Notes: generated by a model not told the origin, from the letters alone. A stretch of 64,000 nt of DNA from Fibrobacter sp. (GCA_012728995.1 JAAYEB010000150.1:1-64000), one strand, 5' to 3'. Numbered from the stretch's first letter, positions 35,904 to 45,712 are shown. Numbers and translations: made by a program.

Positions 35904-36980
35904 ATGAACATGATAAAAAGTAAAACTACTGAAATTATACCTGCCAGAATTGGTCATTTCAGAATAACCGGTAAAATCGGAAAAGGTGGAATGGGAGATA
36001 TTTATAAAGCGGTTCAGGAACCTTTGAACAGAATCGTTGCTCTTAAAGTCCTGCCACCTAAACTTTCTAGAGATGAAGAGTTCGCAAAAAGATTCGAAAT
36101 CGAAGCCAAAGCCATTTCTTTACTTCAGCATCAAAACATAGTCAGTATTTATGAATATGGTGAAGAGGATGGATTGAGATATTTTGCCATGCAGTTTGTT
36201 GATGGAACCGATCTGGGAAGATTTATTGCCTCAAATAAAATGCTTTCAATAATAGAAATAATTGATTTCTCAAAACAGATCTGCCGGGGGTTGAGATATG
36301 CTCATAGTCATAATATCATACATCGTGATATCAAACCCGGAAATGCTCTCCTCGATAAAAACGGGGTTATACGATTAAGCGATTTTGGAATAGCAAAAAT
36401 ATTTTCAGGTACAGATATTACAATGACCGGTTCTGCAGTTGGAACACCGGAATATATGTCTCCCGAACAGGCTCAGGGCAAAAAACTTGATGCCCAGACA
36501 GATATTTATTCCCTGGGCATTCTGATGTTTGAAATGCTGACACGTAAACCACCCTTTGTTGCAAATAACCCTATGGCTGTGGCTTATAAACAGGTTCATG
36601 AACTGCCCGTACCTCCTTCATTGAAACGTAAAGATACTCCCAAAAGACTTGAGCTGATCATCCTGAAAGCTTTGAAAAAAGATAAACGTGACAGATATGA
36701 TACGATCGAAGAGATGCTCGAACATCTCGATTCTGTCGATCCGCAGGAGAAAGCAGAACGTTCAACTGTCATGTTCAGGTCCGTGAAAAATAATAAAAAA
36801 GAAAAAACCGATTTTGACCGAAGAATAACTGACCGCAGAAGCAGCAGCCATAAAACGCACAATCAATCCTTGTTCTCGGCTCAATATTGGGTAGACATGT
36901 TTAAAAACCAGTGGCTGATATGGATCGCTTTTATTACTCTTGCTGCTGCATTTCTCCTTCACATCAACAATCATCCCTGA
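35904..36980 (+). CDS. Membrane-anchored Ser/Thr protein kinase (PknB-like)
   Basis: 358 residues. Kinase domain at about 18-280: glycine loop IGKGGMGDIYKA, VAIK-type Lys in ALKVL, catalytic IIHRDIKPGNALL, LSDFGIAKI, activation loop MTGSAVGTPEYMSPEQAQG. Then a basic linker (DFDRRITDRRSSS) and a single C-terminal helix (WLIWIAFITLAAAFLLHI) with almost nothing after it, so there is no extracellular sensor. All catalytic residues are present. It probably regulates by phosphorylation at the inner membrane face. Confidence 0.93.
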   Translation: MNMIKSKTTEIIPARIGHFRITGKIGKGGMGDIYKAVQEPLNRIVALKVLPPKLSRDEEFAKRFEIEAKAISLLQHQNIVSIYEYGEEDGLRYFAMQFVDGTDLGRFIASNKMLSIIEIIDFSKQICRGLRYAHSHNIIHRDIKPGNALLDKNGVIRLSDFGIAKIFSGTDITMTGSAVGTPEYMSPEQAQGKKLDAQTDIYSLGILMFEMLTRKPPFVANNPMAVAYKQVHELPVPPSLKRKDTPKRLELIILKALKKDKRDRYDTIEEMLEHLDSVDPQEKAERSTVMFRSVKNNKKEKTDFDRRITDRRSSSHKTHNQSLFSAQYWVDMFKNQWLIWIAFITLAAAFLLHINNHP

Positions 36981-37037
36981 TGAAGAATCTGCATGGGAAT
37001 CAAAACTGAAATTTAAAACAGGGAAAGGAAAACCCGT

Positions 37038-37418
37038 GTGAATTACAGCAGAAATGATACCATGAACACTCATGAAAAAGGTGATTGGGGTGAAGATCTT
37101 GCTGTTAGATACCTGTTGTCCAAAGGATATTCTGTTGTGTGCAGGAAATACCGTTCGCGAAGGGGTGAAATCGATTGCGTTGCAAAAGATCCGGATGGTA
37201 CACTGGTGTTCCTGGAAGTAAAATCTGCCCGTACTTCAAAATATGGAAATCCTCTGACCTGGGTTACCATTCCCAAACAAAAAACTATGGCAAAAGTAGC
37301 AATGCAATACATGAAAGAACACAAATTATCCCAAACGCCATGCCGTTTTGATGTAATTGGTATTATTGGAGAAAAAATCGATCATATCAAAAATGCTTTT
37401 ATGGTAAACTGGTTTTAA
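37038..37418 (+). CDS. YraN/UPF0102 family endonuclease-like protein
   Basis: 126 residues from a GTG with AAAGGA 7 nt ahead; ATG 37062 is an alternative start without an SD. Motifs GDWGEDLAVRYLLSKGY, CRKYRSRRGEIDCVAKD and LVFLEVKSARTSKYG give the restriction-endonuclease-like E...D-EVK active site. Role unknown, probably DNA processing. Confidence 0.92.
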   Translation: MNYSRNDTMNTHEKGDWGEDLAVRYLLSKGYSVVCRKYRSRRGEIDCVAKDPDGTLVFLEVKSARTSKYGNPLTWVTIPKQKTMAKVAMQYMKEHKLSQTPCRFDVIGIIGEKIDHIKNAFMVNWF

Positions 37419-37492
37419 TTATCCATCCTTTCTGGTCGATTATGGCGAAAATTTTGCAATTACATTAAAAAAACGCTTATTAAAAAAAACGC

Positions 37493-37519
37493 TAAAGTTC
37501 AAGTCTAAAAAGCCGATAT
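37493..37519 (+). promoter_or_regulatory. Sigma-28 (FliA) flagellar promoter
   Basis: TAAAGTTC, 11 bp, GCCGATAT: an almost exact match to the class 3 flagellar consensus TAAAGTTT-N11-GCCGATAA. It lies 41 bp before the flagellin ATG. Confidence 0.9.
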
Positions 37520-37559
37520 TATAATAAGGAAAATTAGATTCATGGCATGGAGGTGTTCT

Positions 37560-38402
37560 ATGCAGATACAGAGTACAGGGAATCCTCGCTTCGCTTTTAC
37601 TGTCCGCAAAACAGAATCTGTTTTAAAGAAAACGAACAGGGAACTTCAAAAGGTTCTGGAAAAACTGTCTACTGCCTCAAGAATTAATCGGGCTAGTGAT
37701 GATGCTGCGGGTTTGTCTATTTCTGAGGTGCTAAGAAGCAGGATCAGAGGATTTAAAATGGCCTCCAGAAATATTGAAGATGCAATGTCGTCATTAAATA
37801 TTGCTGATGGAGCTGGTGATGCGATCTCAGGTTTGATTCAACGTCAGAGGGAACTGGCAGTTCAGGCCCGAAATGGTACATTAACGGATGACGACCGCGC
37901 AGCATTAAATAAAGAATATGAAGCTTTAGGCAAAGAGATTACCCGAACAGCAGAATCTGCCAGGTTTAACCGGCAAGGAGTGGCATCCGGTGATGATCTG
38001 GCATCTGGTGAAGCTAAAATTCAAACCGGCTCCGAAAGTAGTAATCAGATTGAACTGGAATCAATCGATTTGCGCTCTGTCGCATTGGGGTTATCCGGAA
38101 ATACTATTGCAACAATATCGGATGCCGAAACCGCAATAGAATCGCTGGATAATGCAATCAAATCTATAGGTGTTCAAAGAAGTACATTGGGTGCATCGGT
38201 TAACAGACTGCAATCTTCAGTAAACAATCTTTCGGTAGCAGTCATAAATACTCAGGCAGCAGAATCGGTTATTCGTGATCAGGACATGGCTAAGGGTTTA
38301 TCGGAACTGATTCGTTTGCAGCTTCTTGAAGAAGGCAGCTCAAGAGCTTTCAGCAGGTTTAATGAAATTTCTCAGAATCACATTCTGGGATTGCTGAGCT
38401 GA
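37560..38402 (+). CDS. fliC: Flagellin
   Basis: 280 residues from ATG 37560, chosen for GGAGGTG 6 nt upstream; six more residues in frame (MAWRCS) are unlikely. The N-terminal D0/D1 region (LEKLSTASRINRASDDAAGL and RELAVQARNGTL) and the C-terminal region (RSTLGASVNRLQSSVNNLSV, ending QNHILGLLS) are conserved. The middle is short, so the filament subunit has almost no outer domain. It is exported and assembled into the flagellar filament. Confidence 0.95.
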   Translation: MQIQSTGNPRFAFTVRKTESVLKKTNRELQKVLEKLSTASRINRASDDAAGLSISEVLRSRIRGFKMASRNIEDAMSSLNIADGAGDAISGLIQRQRELAVQARNGTLTDDDRAALNKEYEALGKEITRTAESARFNRQGVASGDDLASGEAKIQTGSESSNQIELESIDLRSVALGLSGNTIATISDAETAIESLDNAIKSIGVQRSTLGASVNRLQSSVNNLSVAVINTQAAESVIRDQDMAKGLSELIRLQLLEEGSSRAFSRFNEISQNHILGLLS

Positions 38403-38403
38403 A

Positions 38404-38754
38404 ATGAGTACTGTTAGAGGATATCTGAAAACATATGAACAGATGCAGATCAGAAGCTCTTCATCATCACGGCTTATCTGTATCCTCCACGAAAAATGTG
38501 TAAATTTTATATCAAGAAGTATTTGCTCCGGGCTACCGTTACAAAGAAATTTTATTGACCGTGCACTGAACATTCTTGCAACACTTGAGCAGGCTCTTAA
38601 AGTCGAAGATGATATTTCTGACGGACTCTTCTGTCTGTATGATTATTGTTATAGTGTGCTGGATGAAAATAACAGCATTGAAAAACTAAATGCTGCACTG
38701 ATGATCCTGACACAGTTAAGAGATACATTTAACAGTCTGTATAAGAAGCAGTAA
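38404..38754 (+). CDS. fliS: Flagellin chaperone FliS
   Basis: 116 helical residues with the FliS pattern: YLKTYEQMQIRSSSSSRLIC at the start, IDRALNILATLEQAL in the middle and LFCLYDYCYSVLDENN near the end. It binds the C-terminal helices of flagellin before export. It starts 1 bp after the flagellin stop, so both come from the sigma-28 promoter. No fliD is next to it. Confidence 0.85.
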   Translation: MSTVRGYLKTYEQMQIRSSSSSRLICILHEKCVNFISRSICSGLPLQRNFIDRALNILATLEQALKVEDDISDGLFCLYDYCYSVLDENNSIEKLNAALMILTQLRDTFNSLYKKQ

Positions 38755-38793
38755 ACAGAACTAAAAAACAAAATCACACAAAGTCAGTTTTTA

Positions 38794-39408
38794 TTAATTT
38801 TTATTGTTGTTGTAAACTGAGTTCAGGGATTTGAGCGTTTTGAAAAGAGGGTATGCAGCAGAAAAAACAACCATACCGCACATAACTGCAAGAATTATGC
38901 TGCCCAGAAACCATTGAATAAAACTTTGATAAAAACCGGTTGCCGAATATGTTGCAATGAAATATGTTACCTTTGATGGAAGAATCGATTTGCACATCGA
39001 AACAATCATGTCTGCAGTTGATTGTGGTATGAGCAGTTTTCCGACACCTATTCCGGATGCAACCCAGAATGGTAAAAGTGGTGCTGATGAAACTGTTACT
39101 CCAAGAAGTGCAAGCGGGCGATTCAGGCGTAATACAAATGCAAGTATTATAAGTGAAATAACCTGGAAGCCGTGAATCGGCATGATGGCCATAAATACAC
39201 CAGTGGAAAGAGATGCTGAAGCCTTGAAAGGAGAAGTGTTTGCACGCAATTCATTCATAACCAGATTTTTGCATTTCTGTCTTATGTTTATTCCCGGTGT
39301 ATTGGAAATTATAGAGGGGAAAAATATACGTTTAATTATTGTACCGCAATATCTTTTGACAATATTTAGAAATTTGGAAATTGATTTGAAACATGATCTT
39401 TTTTTCAC
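38794..39408 (-). CDS. DUF2062 family membrane protein
   Basis: 204 residues. DUF2062 core SPFKASASLSTGVFMAIMPI, then HGFQVISLIILAFVLRLNRPLALLG (helix) and SAPLLPFWVASGIGVGKLL, with a last helix (WFLGSIILAVMCGMVVFSAAYPLF). Function unknown; DUF2062 proteins often occur with glycosyltransferases. It is convergent with fliS. Confidence 0.85.
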   Translation of the reverse strand: MKKRSCFKSISKFLNIVKRYCGTIIKRIFFPSIISNTPGINIRQKCKNLVMNELRANTSPFKASASLSTGVFMAIMPIHGFQVISLIILAFVLRLNRPLALLGVTVSSAPLLPFWVASGIGVGKLLIPQSTADMIVSMCKSILPSKVTYFIATYSATGFYQSFIQWFLGSIILAVMCGMVVFSAAYPLFKTLKSLNSVYNNNKN

Positions 39409-39535
39409 ACATTACCCCGGTTCATGGATCTGCTCCGGAAAAAATAGAATAAGAAGATCGGGACTGTTTTGAATGTTGTGGCAGAAATGACAGTATCTGA
39501 TTTTTTTATTTTCCTGAAAACCATTGTAGTCAGTT

Positions 39536-40822
39536 TTATCCCTTTTTTCTGCAATCAAGTATATGCATATTTTTGCCTGGATTTTTTCGAAATGCCTGAA
39601 TCGTTGTCGTATTAGAAATTAATATCGGGAAACTGACGTTTGCAGCAGTTCTTATCTGGTTAGAAATTTTTTCTATACATGAAGCCGGAGCTGCAACATG
39701 GAGAAATACCCTGTCGGTAAGTGACGATTCATTTTCAACAATGAGGATATAATCTTTGACTTCGTCAAGCTGATCCAGTGCATTTGTAATCGTAAGAGGG
39801 TAAACAGTTGTTCCATTAAGTTTAAATAATTGAGATTTCTTGCCAAGTATGGGCCCAATACGTATGGAGTTGCGTCCGCATGAACATTTTCCGGATACTG
39901 CGAAAGTAATATCTCCGGTTTTATACCTTAACAGAGGCATTCCCTCTACTCCAAGTGGCGTTGCTACAAGTTCCCCTGTAGTTCCGTCAGGTACAGAATT
40001 CCCCTTTTCATCAATGATTTCTGTGAATACGAGTTCAGGATGAGAATGACCGCCATTTTGCTCAGTGCAGTCACAATAAGATGCCGATATCTCGGGAGAT
40101 GTATAAGTTGAATAAATCTGTGCCCCCCATAACTCTTCAAGAATGTTACCATTCGGACTTAAATTCATATCAGGAGTACGTAAGCTTTCTACTGTACATA
40201 TCAATTTTTCTACGCTGCTGTTGCGTGTATCAAAAGAAAATTTCTGAAGTTCAACAGCAAGTTTTTTCAGGTAGGATGGCTCTCCTATAAGTACAGTAGG
40301 GGAGAGGGACTGTATGTTGTATTTATGCATGTCGACAGGAAGTAATCCGCTTCGCATGGTATTTACTCCCAGTGTTATCAGACCTCTGTAATAAGCCATT
40401 GCGATATTCGACATCATGTCCATATTTACAAGTATTTGTGCCCGGTCTGATGAATTAATGCCTGTGCTGTGGAATGAAAGAGCTTCATAGTAAGCAATCC
40501 GGTCGAGATCAGTTACTGTGAGGATAAAAGGTATCTGTTTTCTGTTTTGTGTTTCTGTTATTACTGTTTCGACTATCTGTTCCTCTGTTACACAGTGAAA
40601 ACAGTCCGGGTTTCCTTCAAGATCTTTTCTTTCGGTAAAAGGAATTAACCTGAAGTCATCGACAGTTTTTATATCATCAGGCTCAATGTTTTCCAGTTTC
40701 TCCCCATACCATGGTGAAATCTGCCTGATATGCCTGATATGGTTGCGTAATGCTCTTATTGACCTTTGCTCAATTTCTTCGGGAGATAGAAATTCCCAGG
40801 AATACTGTTGTTTAAAATCCAA
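39536..40822 (-). CDS. PaaK-like adenylate-forming protein with degenerate ATP loop
   Basis: 428 residues, the length of phenylacetate-CoA ligases. N-terminal SPWYGEKL and VDDFRLIPFTERKDL match the family. So do LWGAQIYSTYTSPEIS, GELVATPLGVEGMPLLRYKTGDI and the C-terminal LNGTTVYPLTITNALDQL. In place of the S-S-G-T-T-G-x-P phosphate loop the protein has TETQNRKQIPFILT, so ATP binding may be changed or lost. It overlaps the end of the TonB receptor gene by 11 bp and is probably co-transcribed with it. Substrate unknown. Confidence 0.8.
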   Translation of the reverse strand: MDFKQQYSWEFLSPEEIEQRSIRALRNHIRHIRQISPWYGEKLENIEPDDIKTVDDFRLIPFTERKDLEGNPDCFHCVTEEQIVETVITETQNRKQIPFILTVTDLDRIAYYEALSFHSTGINSSDRAQILVNMDMMSNIAMAYYRGLITLGVNTMRSGLLPVDMHKYNIQSLSPTVLIGEPSYLKKLAVELQKFSFDTRNSSVEKLICTVESLRTPDMNLSPNGNILEELWGAQIYSTYTSPEISASYCDCTEQNGGHSHPELVFTEIIDEKGNSVPDGTTGELVATPLGVEGMPLLRYKTGDITFAVSGKCSCGRNSIRIGPILGKKSQLFKLNGTTVYPLTITNALDQLDEVKDYILIVENESSLTDRVFLHVAAPASCIEKISNQIRTAANVSFPILISNTTTIQAFRKNPGKNMHILDCRKKG

Positions 40823-43202
40823 TTATGATGCCTCCAGACGGGAAAAACTCAAGTTGATAAATAGGAGTTTTGAAATCGTTTCCTTTGTAATAAGAGTAAT
40901 TCCATATATTGTTACGGTTGTAAATGTTTTGAAGGTCCAGATAGTAAGTCAACTGGAAGAAATCAAAAGCGTAACGTCGTTCAAATCGAATATCCAGTTT
41001 GTGATAATCGGGATATTCGGATTGATTAAAACTTTCGTGATGAAATATCCACCTGTTGAATGTTTCGTCGTATTCAGGATCGGTATATGGCCTCCCCTCA
41101 AGAAATCTCCATTTTGCGGAAATCTCAATCCGGTCTGCAAATGGAAAAACTGGAGACAAAAATTTCAGCCACCACTTTTTTTTCATGTTTTTGTACCACT
41201 CAAATTGAAGCAACTCTGCTTTGTAACCGCCTGTAATCGTTACAGCGTTACGAAAGTCAAAATCAGCTCTAAGCCATTCTCCTTTATGACCTTCACGAAA
41301 ATCATCAATTTCCGATTGTGAAAGCGAGTACGCAATGGTACAGAAAAAATTTCTGGTTAAATTTTTCTGAAAGAAAAACTCAAGCCCATAACTTAATCCC
41401 TTGCCGATTGATAGCAGCGTATCAGATTTATCCATATCAAATTTTGTAATAAGTGAAGATTCAACAGGAAGGTTTCTGTATTGTTTTAAATAACCTTCTA
41501 TAATCAGTTTCGCTGCCATCTTTTCGAAAAGATACTCTGTGCCTATTGTTGCGGTAACAGCTTTTTTGGGTTTTAAATTATTATTTGCTGATGTTGCAAA
41601 GAGATGAACATAATCCGGATTCTGATACTGTATTCCAAATGCTGATGTTAAATCAAAGTATGGACCAAGAGAATAAATAAAACCGATTCTTGGAGAAACT
41701 GTTTCGGAATTGTTATAGGCAAACCTGTCATATCGGATTCCGGGTACAATTCTCATTCGTTCAAAAGGATAAAATATTCCGGAAATGAAAGCTCCATATT
41801 CATAAGTTACCTGATGATCTTTTGTTCCAGACCGGTTGATCCGGTAAATACTGTCTTGGGCAACATTTTTAACCGTATCATCCTTTTTAAATATATCAAT
41901 ATCAATATCACACCGTTTAACACTCATACCTGTTTGAATTTTAGTGCTGGCTGCAATATCTAATGTACCTTGAATTTTTAATGTCTGTTCCTGTTCAAAA
42001 GAGTTATTTGTAAACAGCGTATCCGAAATATCAGAATTGGAATCTTCATCTAATGAAATGTCAATTAACTCTACCTGATTGTACTTGTTTCCTGATGCCG
42101 AAACTGTGACGGCTGTTGAAAAATGGTCTCCCCAGTAACCATCCCAGTTTATTCCGGTAACATAAACTTTCCCGCCTTCTTCGATAATATTTCCATCTGC
42201 TCCGATAGCTTCATGCGCATTTTTTATTTTGGTTTTATTATCACCGTATAATATGTTTGCCTTGATTTTATGATCGTTGAGAATCTGGGTGATTTTTCCC
42301 TGAGCATTCCAGTATTGAGGAACCGCTGTGGTTTTTGAAAAACTGGCAAATCTGTCCAGAAAACTTTTTGTTACAGTGGCCATAAAAGCACTGTGATTCC
42401 ATAATGGTCCTTCAAAATGGTAACTAACCCCGGCCAATCCAATATCCAGACCTCCGGTGAATACATCGTTGTATCCATCACGAAGTTCAATATCCAGTAC
42501 AGAAGATGCTTTACCACCATACATGGCAGGAGGGGCACCTGCACTGAATGTAAGACTACTGATATGCAGGGGGCTGATCAGGGATATTAAGCCTCCACCA
42601 GACCCGTGAACTGCGAAATGGTTAGCATTGGGAATTTCAATATTATCAAGAATCAGGAGATTTTCACCCTGGTGACCACCTCTTACTATTATTTCATTTG
42701 TATTATCTGAAGCAGATGCAACATTGGGAAGGGTTTGAGTTGCTCTCTGAATATCTGTGCGGGTACCTGGTAATCTGATAATTTCATCTCTGCTTAATGT
42801 TTTTGAAGATGTACACATCTGTGATGTTCGTCTGAAAGATCGGCCATGGACAATTATTTTGTCGAGTGATGAAACAACAGGATTTAATCTTACAATCAAT
42901 TGTCGGGCTTCTTCAGCAGAAACCTGTATGTCATTGAGGTTTAATGGCTCTGTGTTGCTGTGATAGAAATGGATATTATACAAACCAGGATTCAATGGAT
43001 CAAACAGAAAAACACCAGATGAATCTGTGAATACAGTTTTTTTTATTTCCTTGATTTCTATCATTACATTTTCGAGGGGTTTTCCTGTCTGGGATTGATA
43101 AACTATACCGGTTAATAAGGCGGAACTGATTGATTTGCCAAATATTAAAACCAGTAGAGATATGTATATGTTCAGTTTGAGATGAAATGATTTGAAAAAC
43201 AT
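40812..43202 (-). CDS. TonB-dependent receptor with N-terminal carboxypeptidase-regulatory-like domain
   Basis: 796 residues from ATG 43202, which opens the signal peptide MFFKSFHLKLNIYISLLVLIFG; no start has a good SD, and an upstream TTG at 43265 adds 21 residues without a leader. Next is a CarbopepD_reg-like domain (LTGIVYQSQTGKPLENVMIEI...GVFLFDPLNPGLYNIHFY), a plug (LPGTRTDIQRATQTLPNVAS...EIIVRGG) and a barrel ending near Phe (SGGIIIGF). This architecture is typical of FCB-group receptors that import glycans or siderophores. It is followed by the PaaK-like gene. Confidence 0.9.
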   Translation of the reverse strand: MFFKSFHLKLNIYISLLVLIFGKSISSALLTGIVYQSQTGKPLENVMIEIKEIKKTVFTDSSGVFLFDPLNPGLYNIHFYHSNTEPLNLNDIQVSAEEARQLIVRLNPVVSSLDKIIVHGRSFRRTSQMCTSSKTLSRDEIIRLPGTRTDIQRATQTLPNVASASDNTNEIIVRGGHQGENLLILDNIEIPNANHFAVHGSGGGLISLISPLHISSLTFSAGAPPAMYGGKASSVLDIELRDGYNDVFTGGLDIGLAGVSYHFEGPLWNHSAFMATVTKSFLDRFASFSKTTAVPQYWNAQGKITQILNDHKIKANILYGDNKTKIKNAHEAIGADGNIIEEGGKVYVTGINWDGYWGDHFSTAVTVSASGNKYNQVELIDISLDEDSNSDISDTLFTNNSFEQEQTLKIQGTLDIAASTKIQTGMSVKRCDIDIDIFKKDDTVKNVAQDSIYRINRSGTKDHQVTYEYGAFISGIFYPFERMRIVPGIRYDRFAYNNSETVSPRIGFIYSLGPYFDLTSAFGIQYQNPDYVHLFATSANNNLKPKKAVTATIGTEYLFEKMAAKLIIEGYLKQYRNLPVESSLITKFDMDKSDTLLSIGKGLSYGLEFFFQKNLTRNFFCTIAYSLSQSEIDDFREGHKGEWLRADFDFRNAVTITGGYKAELLQFEWYKNMKKKWWLKFLSPVFPFADRIEISAKWRFLEGRPYTDPEYDETFNRWIFHHESFNQSEYPDYHKLDIRFERRYAFDFFQLTYYLDLQNIYNRNNIWNYSYYKGNDFKTPIYQLEFFPSGGIIIGF

Positions 43203-43272
43203 AATTAGAAAATATACTTGTATTCCCTGGAAAATTCCATGTACGTTAATAAGGTCTGTTTTCAAGAAATAT

Positions 43273-44028
43273 TTATTTGGGCCATCGCGGAAATTCCCTG
43301 AGACTTATTACTTTATCTTTTGATATAATTATATGATCAAGGAGAGGAATTTCAAGCAATTTTCCAACTGTGAATAATCGTTCAGTGATTAACCAGTCTG
43401 CTTCAGAAGGATTAAGTCCACCACCTGGATGGTTGTGGGCCAAAATAACAGAAGCTGCTCCGTAACGAAGTGCCCTTTCGATTATTGATCTTGGATATAC
43501 TGCACATTGATTAACTGTACCTTCTGCAATAATGTCTGTCTGCAGGACATGATTTGAATTGTCAAGAAAAAGTGTCGCTACATACTCATCTCGTCGCTGT
43601 CCGAAAAAGAATCGTAAATACTCTTCAACATCCTGTCTATGTGATATCGCTTCCTGTTTTTCAAAGCGTTCCCTTAAGCAATAGGCTATGATATCGCGAA
43701 TAAGAGGAAAGAGAACTGCAGATCGCAGCCCTATTCCCTCTATTGACATCAGTTCTTCAACAGGGGCATTAATTGTTGCACTAATGGTTTTATATCGATT
43801 CAACAGTTTATGAGCAATTGATTTCGTATCACGGCGGGGAATTGAATAGGTTAAGAAAAACTCCAGGATTTCATGCGGAAGCAATGAAGACAGACCGTTT
43901 TTAGTGTACCTGTGAAGCAAACGGGATCGATGTCCGGCTTTATTTTCCAATGCATTGGTCAGGCACACATTTTTTTCAACATTATTCGGTGACTTCTTTT
44001 TTGCTGGAAATAAATCTTTCTTTTTCAT
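43273..44028 (-). CDS. radC: RadC family JAB-domain protein
   Basis: 251 residues. N-terminal HhH-like region (LLPHEILEFFLTYSIPRRDT...IEGIGLRSAVLF) and a JAB metalloprotease-like domain with ILAHNHPGGGLNPSEAD (JAMM zinc motif) and EYVATLFLDNSNHVLQTDII. Historically linked to DNA repair; the true role is unsettled. Its first about 35 residues are a Lys/Asn-rich extension. Confidence 0.92.
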   Translation of the reverse strand: MKKKDLFPAKKKSPNNVEKNVCLTNALENKAGHRSRLLHRYTKNGLSSLLPHEILEFFLTYSIPRRDTKSIAHKLLNRYKTISATINAPVEELMSIEGIGLRSAVLFPLIRDIIAYCLRERFEKQEAISHRQDVEEYLRFFFGQRRDEYVATLFLDNSNHVLQTDIIAEGTVNQCAVYPRSIIERALRYGAASVILAHNHPGGGLNPSEADWLITERLFTVGKLLEIPLLDHIIISKDKVISLREFPRWPK

Positions 44029-44392
44029 ATTTACAGACCTCTACTATTATAATCTGAAGGTCAGTTTATTGTAAATTGCAATTATCCATAAAACCGTTTG
44101 AAAATTGTGTAACTTCAAAATTTTCCGAATTGAGTGTCTTTTGACAAAAAACTTGTTAGTGTCGTGGATATTTAATTTTGATTTGTAATTTCAAAATGCA
44201 CCTGTTGATATCGAATCCTTAAATAAAAAAGAAAACTTTATTATCAACAGGCTTTTAAATTGGTAAAAAGCAAAACAGAAAAATGAAATATTTGGGAAAA
44301 CATTATTTCGTAATGCTTAATCAGTTAATAGCAGAGATAAAAATAACTAATTGAGAAAATGATTTTTCAATTTCACTAAAAACAGTTAAGCG
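44029..44392. other. Intergenic region with a hairpin
   Basis: 364 bp, very AT-rich. A 10-bp perfect inverted repeat, CCTGTTGATA (44201-44210) with TATCAACAGG (44242-44251), lies between the KAS III stop and the radC start and may be a terminator for the E1/KAS III operon. TTGACA at 44141 could begin a plus-strand promoter, but no good -10 follows at 16-18 bp. Confidence 0.45.
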
Positions 44393-45712
44393 TTACCATT
44401 CAAGTGATAATCCAGCGGCTGTTATTCCGGCTCCCACTGTACAAAAAATTATTTTATCTTTTTTTTGAAGACCTTTTTCGATATCGGATATCGCCAGAGG
44501 AATGCTGGCACTTGATGTGTTTCCGACCCTGTCCAGGTTAAGATAAAAACGGTCGAAAGCCACACCACTTCTTTGTGCAGCAGCTTTTAGTATTCTGGCG
44601 TTGGCCTGATGAGGGACAACCCAGCGCACATCTTCTACTTCCCAGCCGCTTTTAATTACAAGATTGCGTATCATTGTTGAGAAACTTTCTGTTGCGAACC
44701 GAAACAGGGCTCTCCCGTCCAGTCGCATCCAGGGGTCGGTTTCGCTGCTGTTTTCTGGAACTTCATAACCCGGAAAATCTCTTCTGGCCATGTGCAAACC
44801 TTTTGAATCAGCAGTAAGGATTTCACGAATAATTTTGTGTCCTTTTTTTTCTGAAGAAACTATAGTAGCACCAGCTCCATCACCAAACAGGAAATAGGTG
44901 TTTCTGTCTTTTTTATCAAGTACTCTGGATTGCATGTCAACAGCTGATACCAGAACATTATGTGCTGTTCCGGAAAGTATCATTCCTTTAGCCATTGAAA
45001 TACCATAAAGCCATCCGGAACATGCTGCGTTAATATCAAATGCAGGTGTACCTCTGATGCCAAGTTTTTTCTGAAGGATACAAGCCGTTGACGGCATTAC
45101 TACATCCGGAGTTGAAGTAGATACTATTATGGCATCAATGTTATTGGGCGACAGACCCGACTTTTCAATAGCTTCAACAGATGCAGCGTAAGCCATATCA
45201 GAAGGTTTCTCATTTTCCTGTGCCCACCGGCGCTCTTTAATACCGGTAACTCCGAAAATGTATTCCTCAGTAATGTCCGGATGTTCCTTTAGCAATTCCC
45301 TGTTATGAATAACCTGTTTTGGCAGATAAGATCCGATACCAAGAATGCTGATAATTCCAGATGGTTCAATTTTTTCTTCATTAACTTCTTTAAGTTTCAT
45401 TTGTGGAAAGTCCGATTTTTTCGAACCTGCTGAAGGTATTTCGTTTTTCAGAGACTCATCAGAAGTTTCTATTTCTATAACTGGAGACTCGATGGGAGCC
45501 GAATCCCCCTCTGGAAATAAAAGATTAATTACGGTTCCTTCACATGGAGCTTCGAAGTCAAAAGTGGATTTGGCACTTTCTATTTCTGCAAGATTCTGTC
45601 CCTTGGAGAAACTGTTTCCAGGTTTGACATGCCATTTAACTATGGTTGCTTCGGTTTCAGCAGCAGCTTGTGAAGGCAGATACAGTACCGTTTTAAATAA
45701 TTCTTTACTCAC
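44393..45712 (-). CDS. Lipoyl domain fused to beta-ketoacyl-ACP synthase III
   Basis: 439 residues from a GTG. Residues 1-80 are a lipoyl/biotinyl domain of E2 type (LPSQAAAETEATIVKWHVKPG, then AEIESAKSTFDFEAP with Lys48 as the likely lipoylation site). An acidic linker (about 85-120) leads to a complete KAS III/FabH: ISILGIGSYLPKQVI, catalytic Cys231 in NAACSGW, His368 in VPHQAN and Asn398 in GNTSSAS. FabH condenses an acyl-CoA starter with malonyl-ACP. Here the attached lipoyl arm and the E1 gene just upstream (8-bp overlap) suggest that the starter acyl group arrives on lipoamide. I know no standard family with this fusion. Confidence 0.9.
   Translation of the reverse strand: MSKELFKTVLYLPSQAAAETEATIVKWHVKPGNSFSKGQNLAEIESAKSTFDFEAPCEGTVINLLFPEGDSAPIESPVIEIETSDESLKNEIPSAGSKKSDFPQMKLKEVNEEKIEPSGIISILGIGSYLPKQVIHNRELLKEHPDITEEYIFGVTGIKERRWAQENEKPSDMAYAASVEAIEKSGLSPNNIDAIIVSTSTPDVVMPSTACILQKKLGIRGTPAFDINAACSGWLYGISMAKGMILSGTAHNVLVSAVDMQSRVLDKKDRNTYFLFGDGAGATIVSSEKKGHKIIREILTADSKGLHMARRDFPGYEVPENSSETDPWMRLDGRALFRFATESFSTMIRNLVIKSGWEVEDVRWVVPHQANARILKAAAQRSGVAFDRFYLNLDRVGNTSSASIPLAISDIEKGLQKKDKIIFCTVGAGITAAGLSLEW

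Noticed and set aside
37542-37559. Upstream ATG for flagellin adding MAWRCS
   Set aside because: The ATG at 37560 has the GGAGGTG signal at proper spacing and fits the family N-terminus better.
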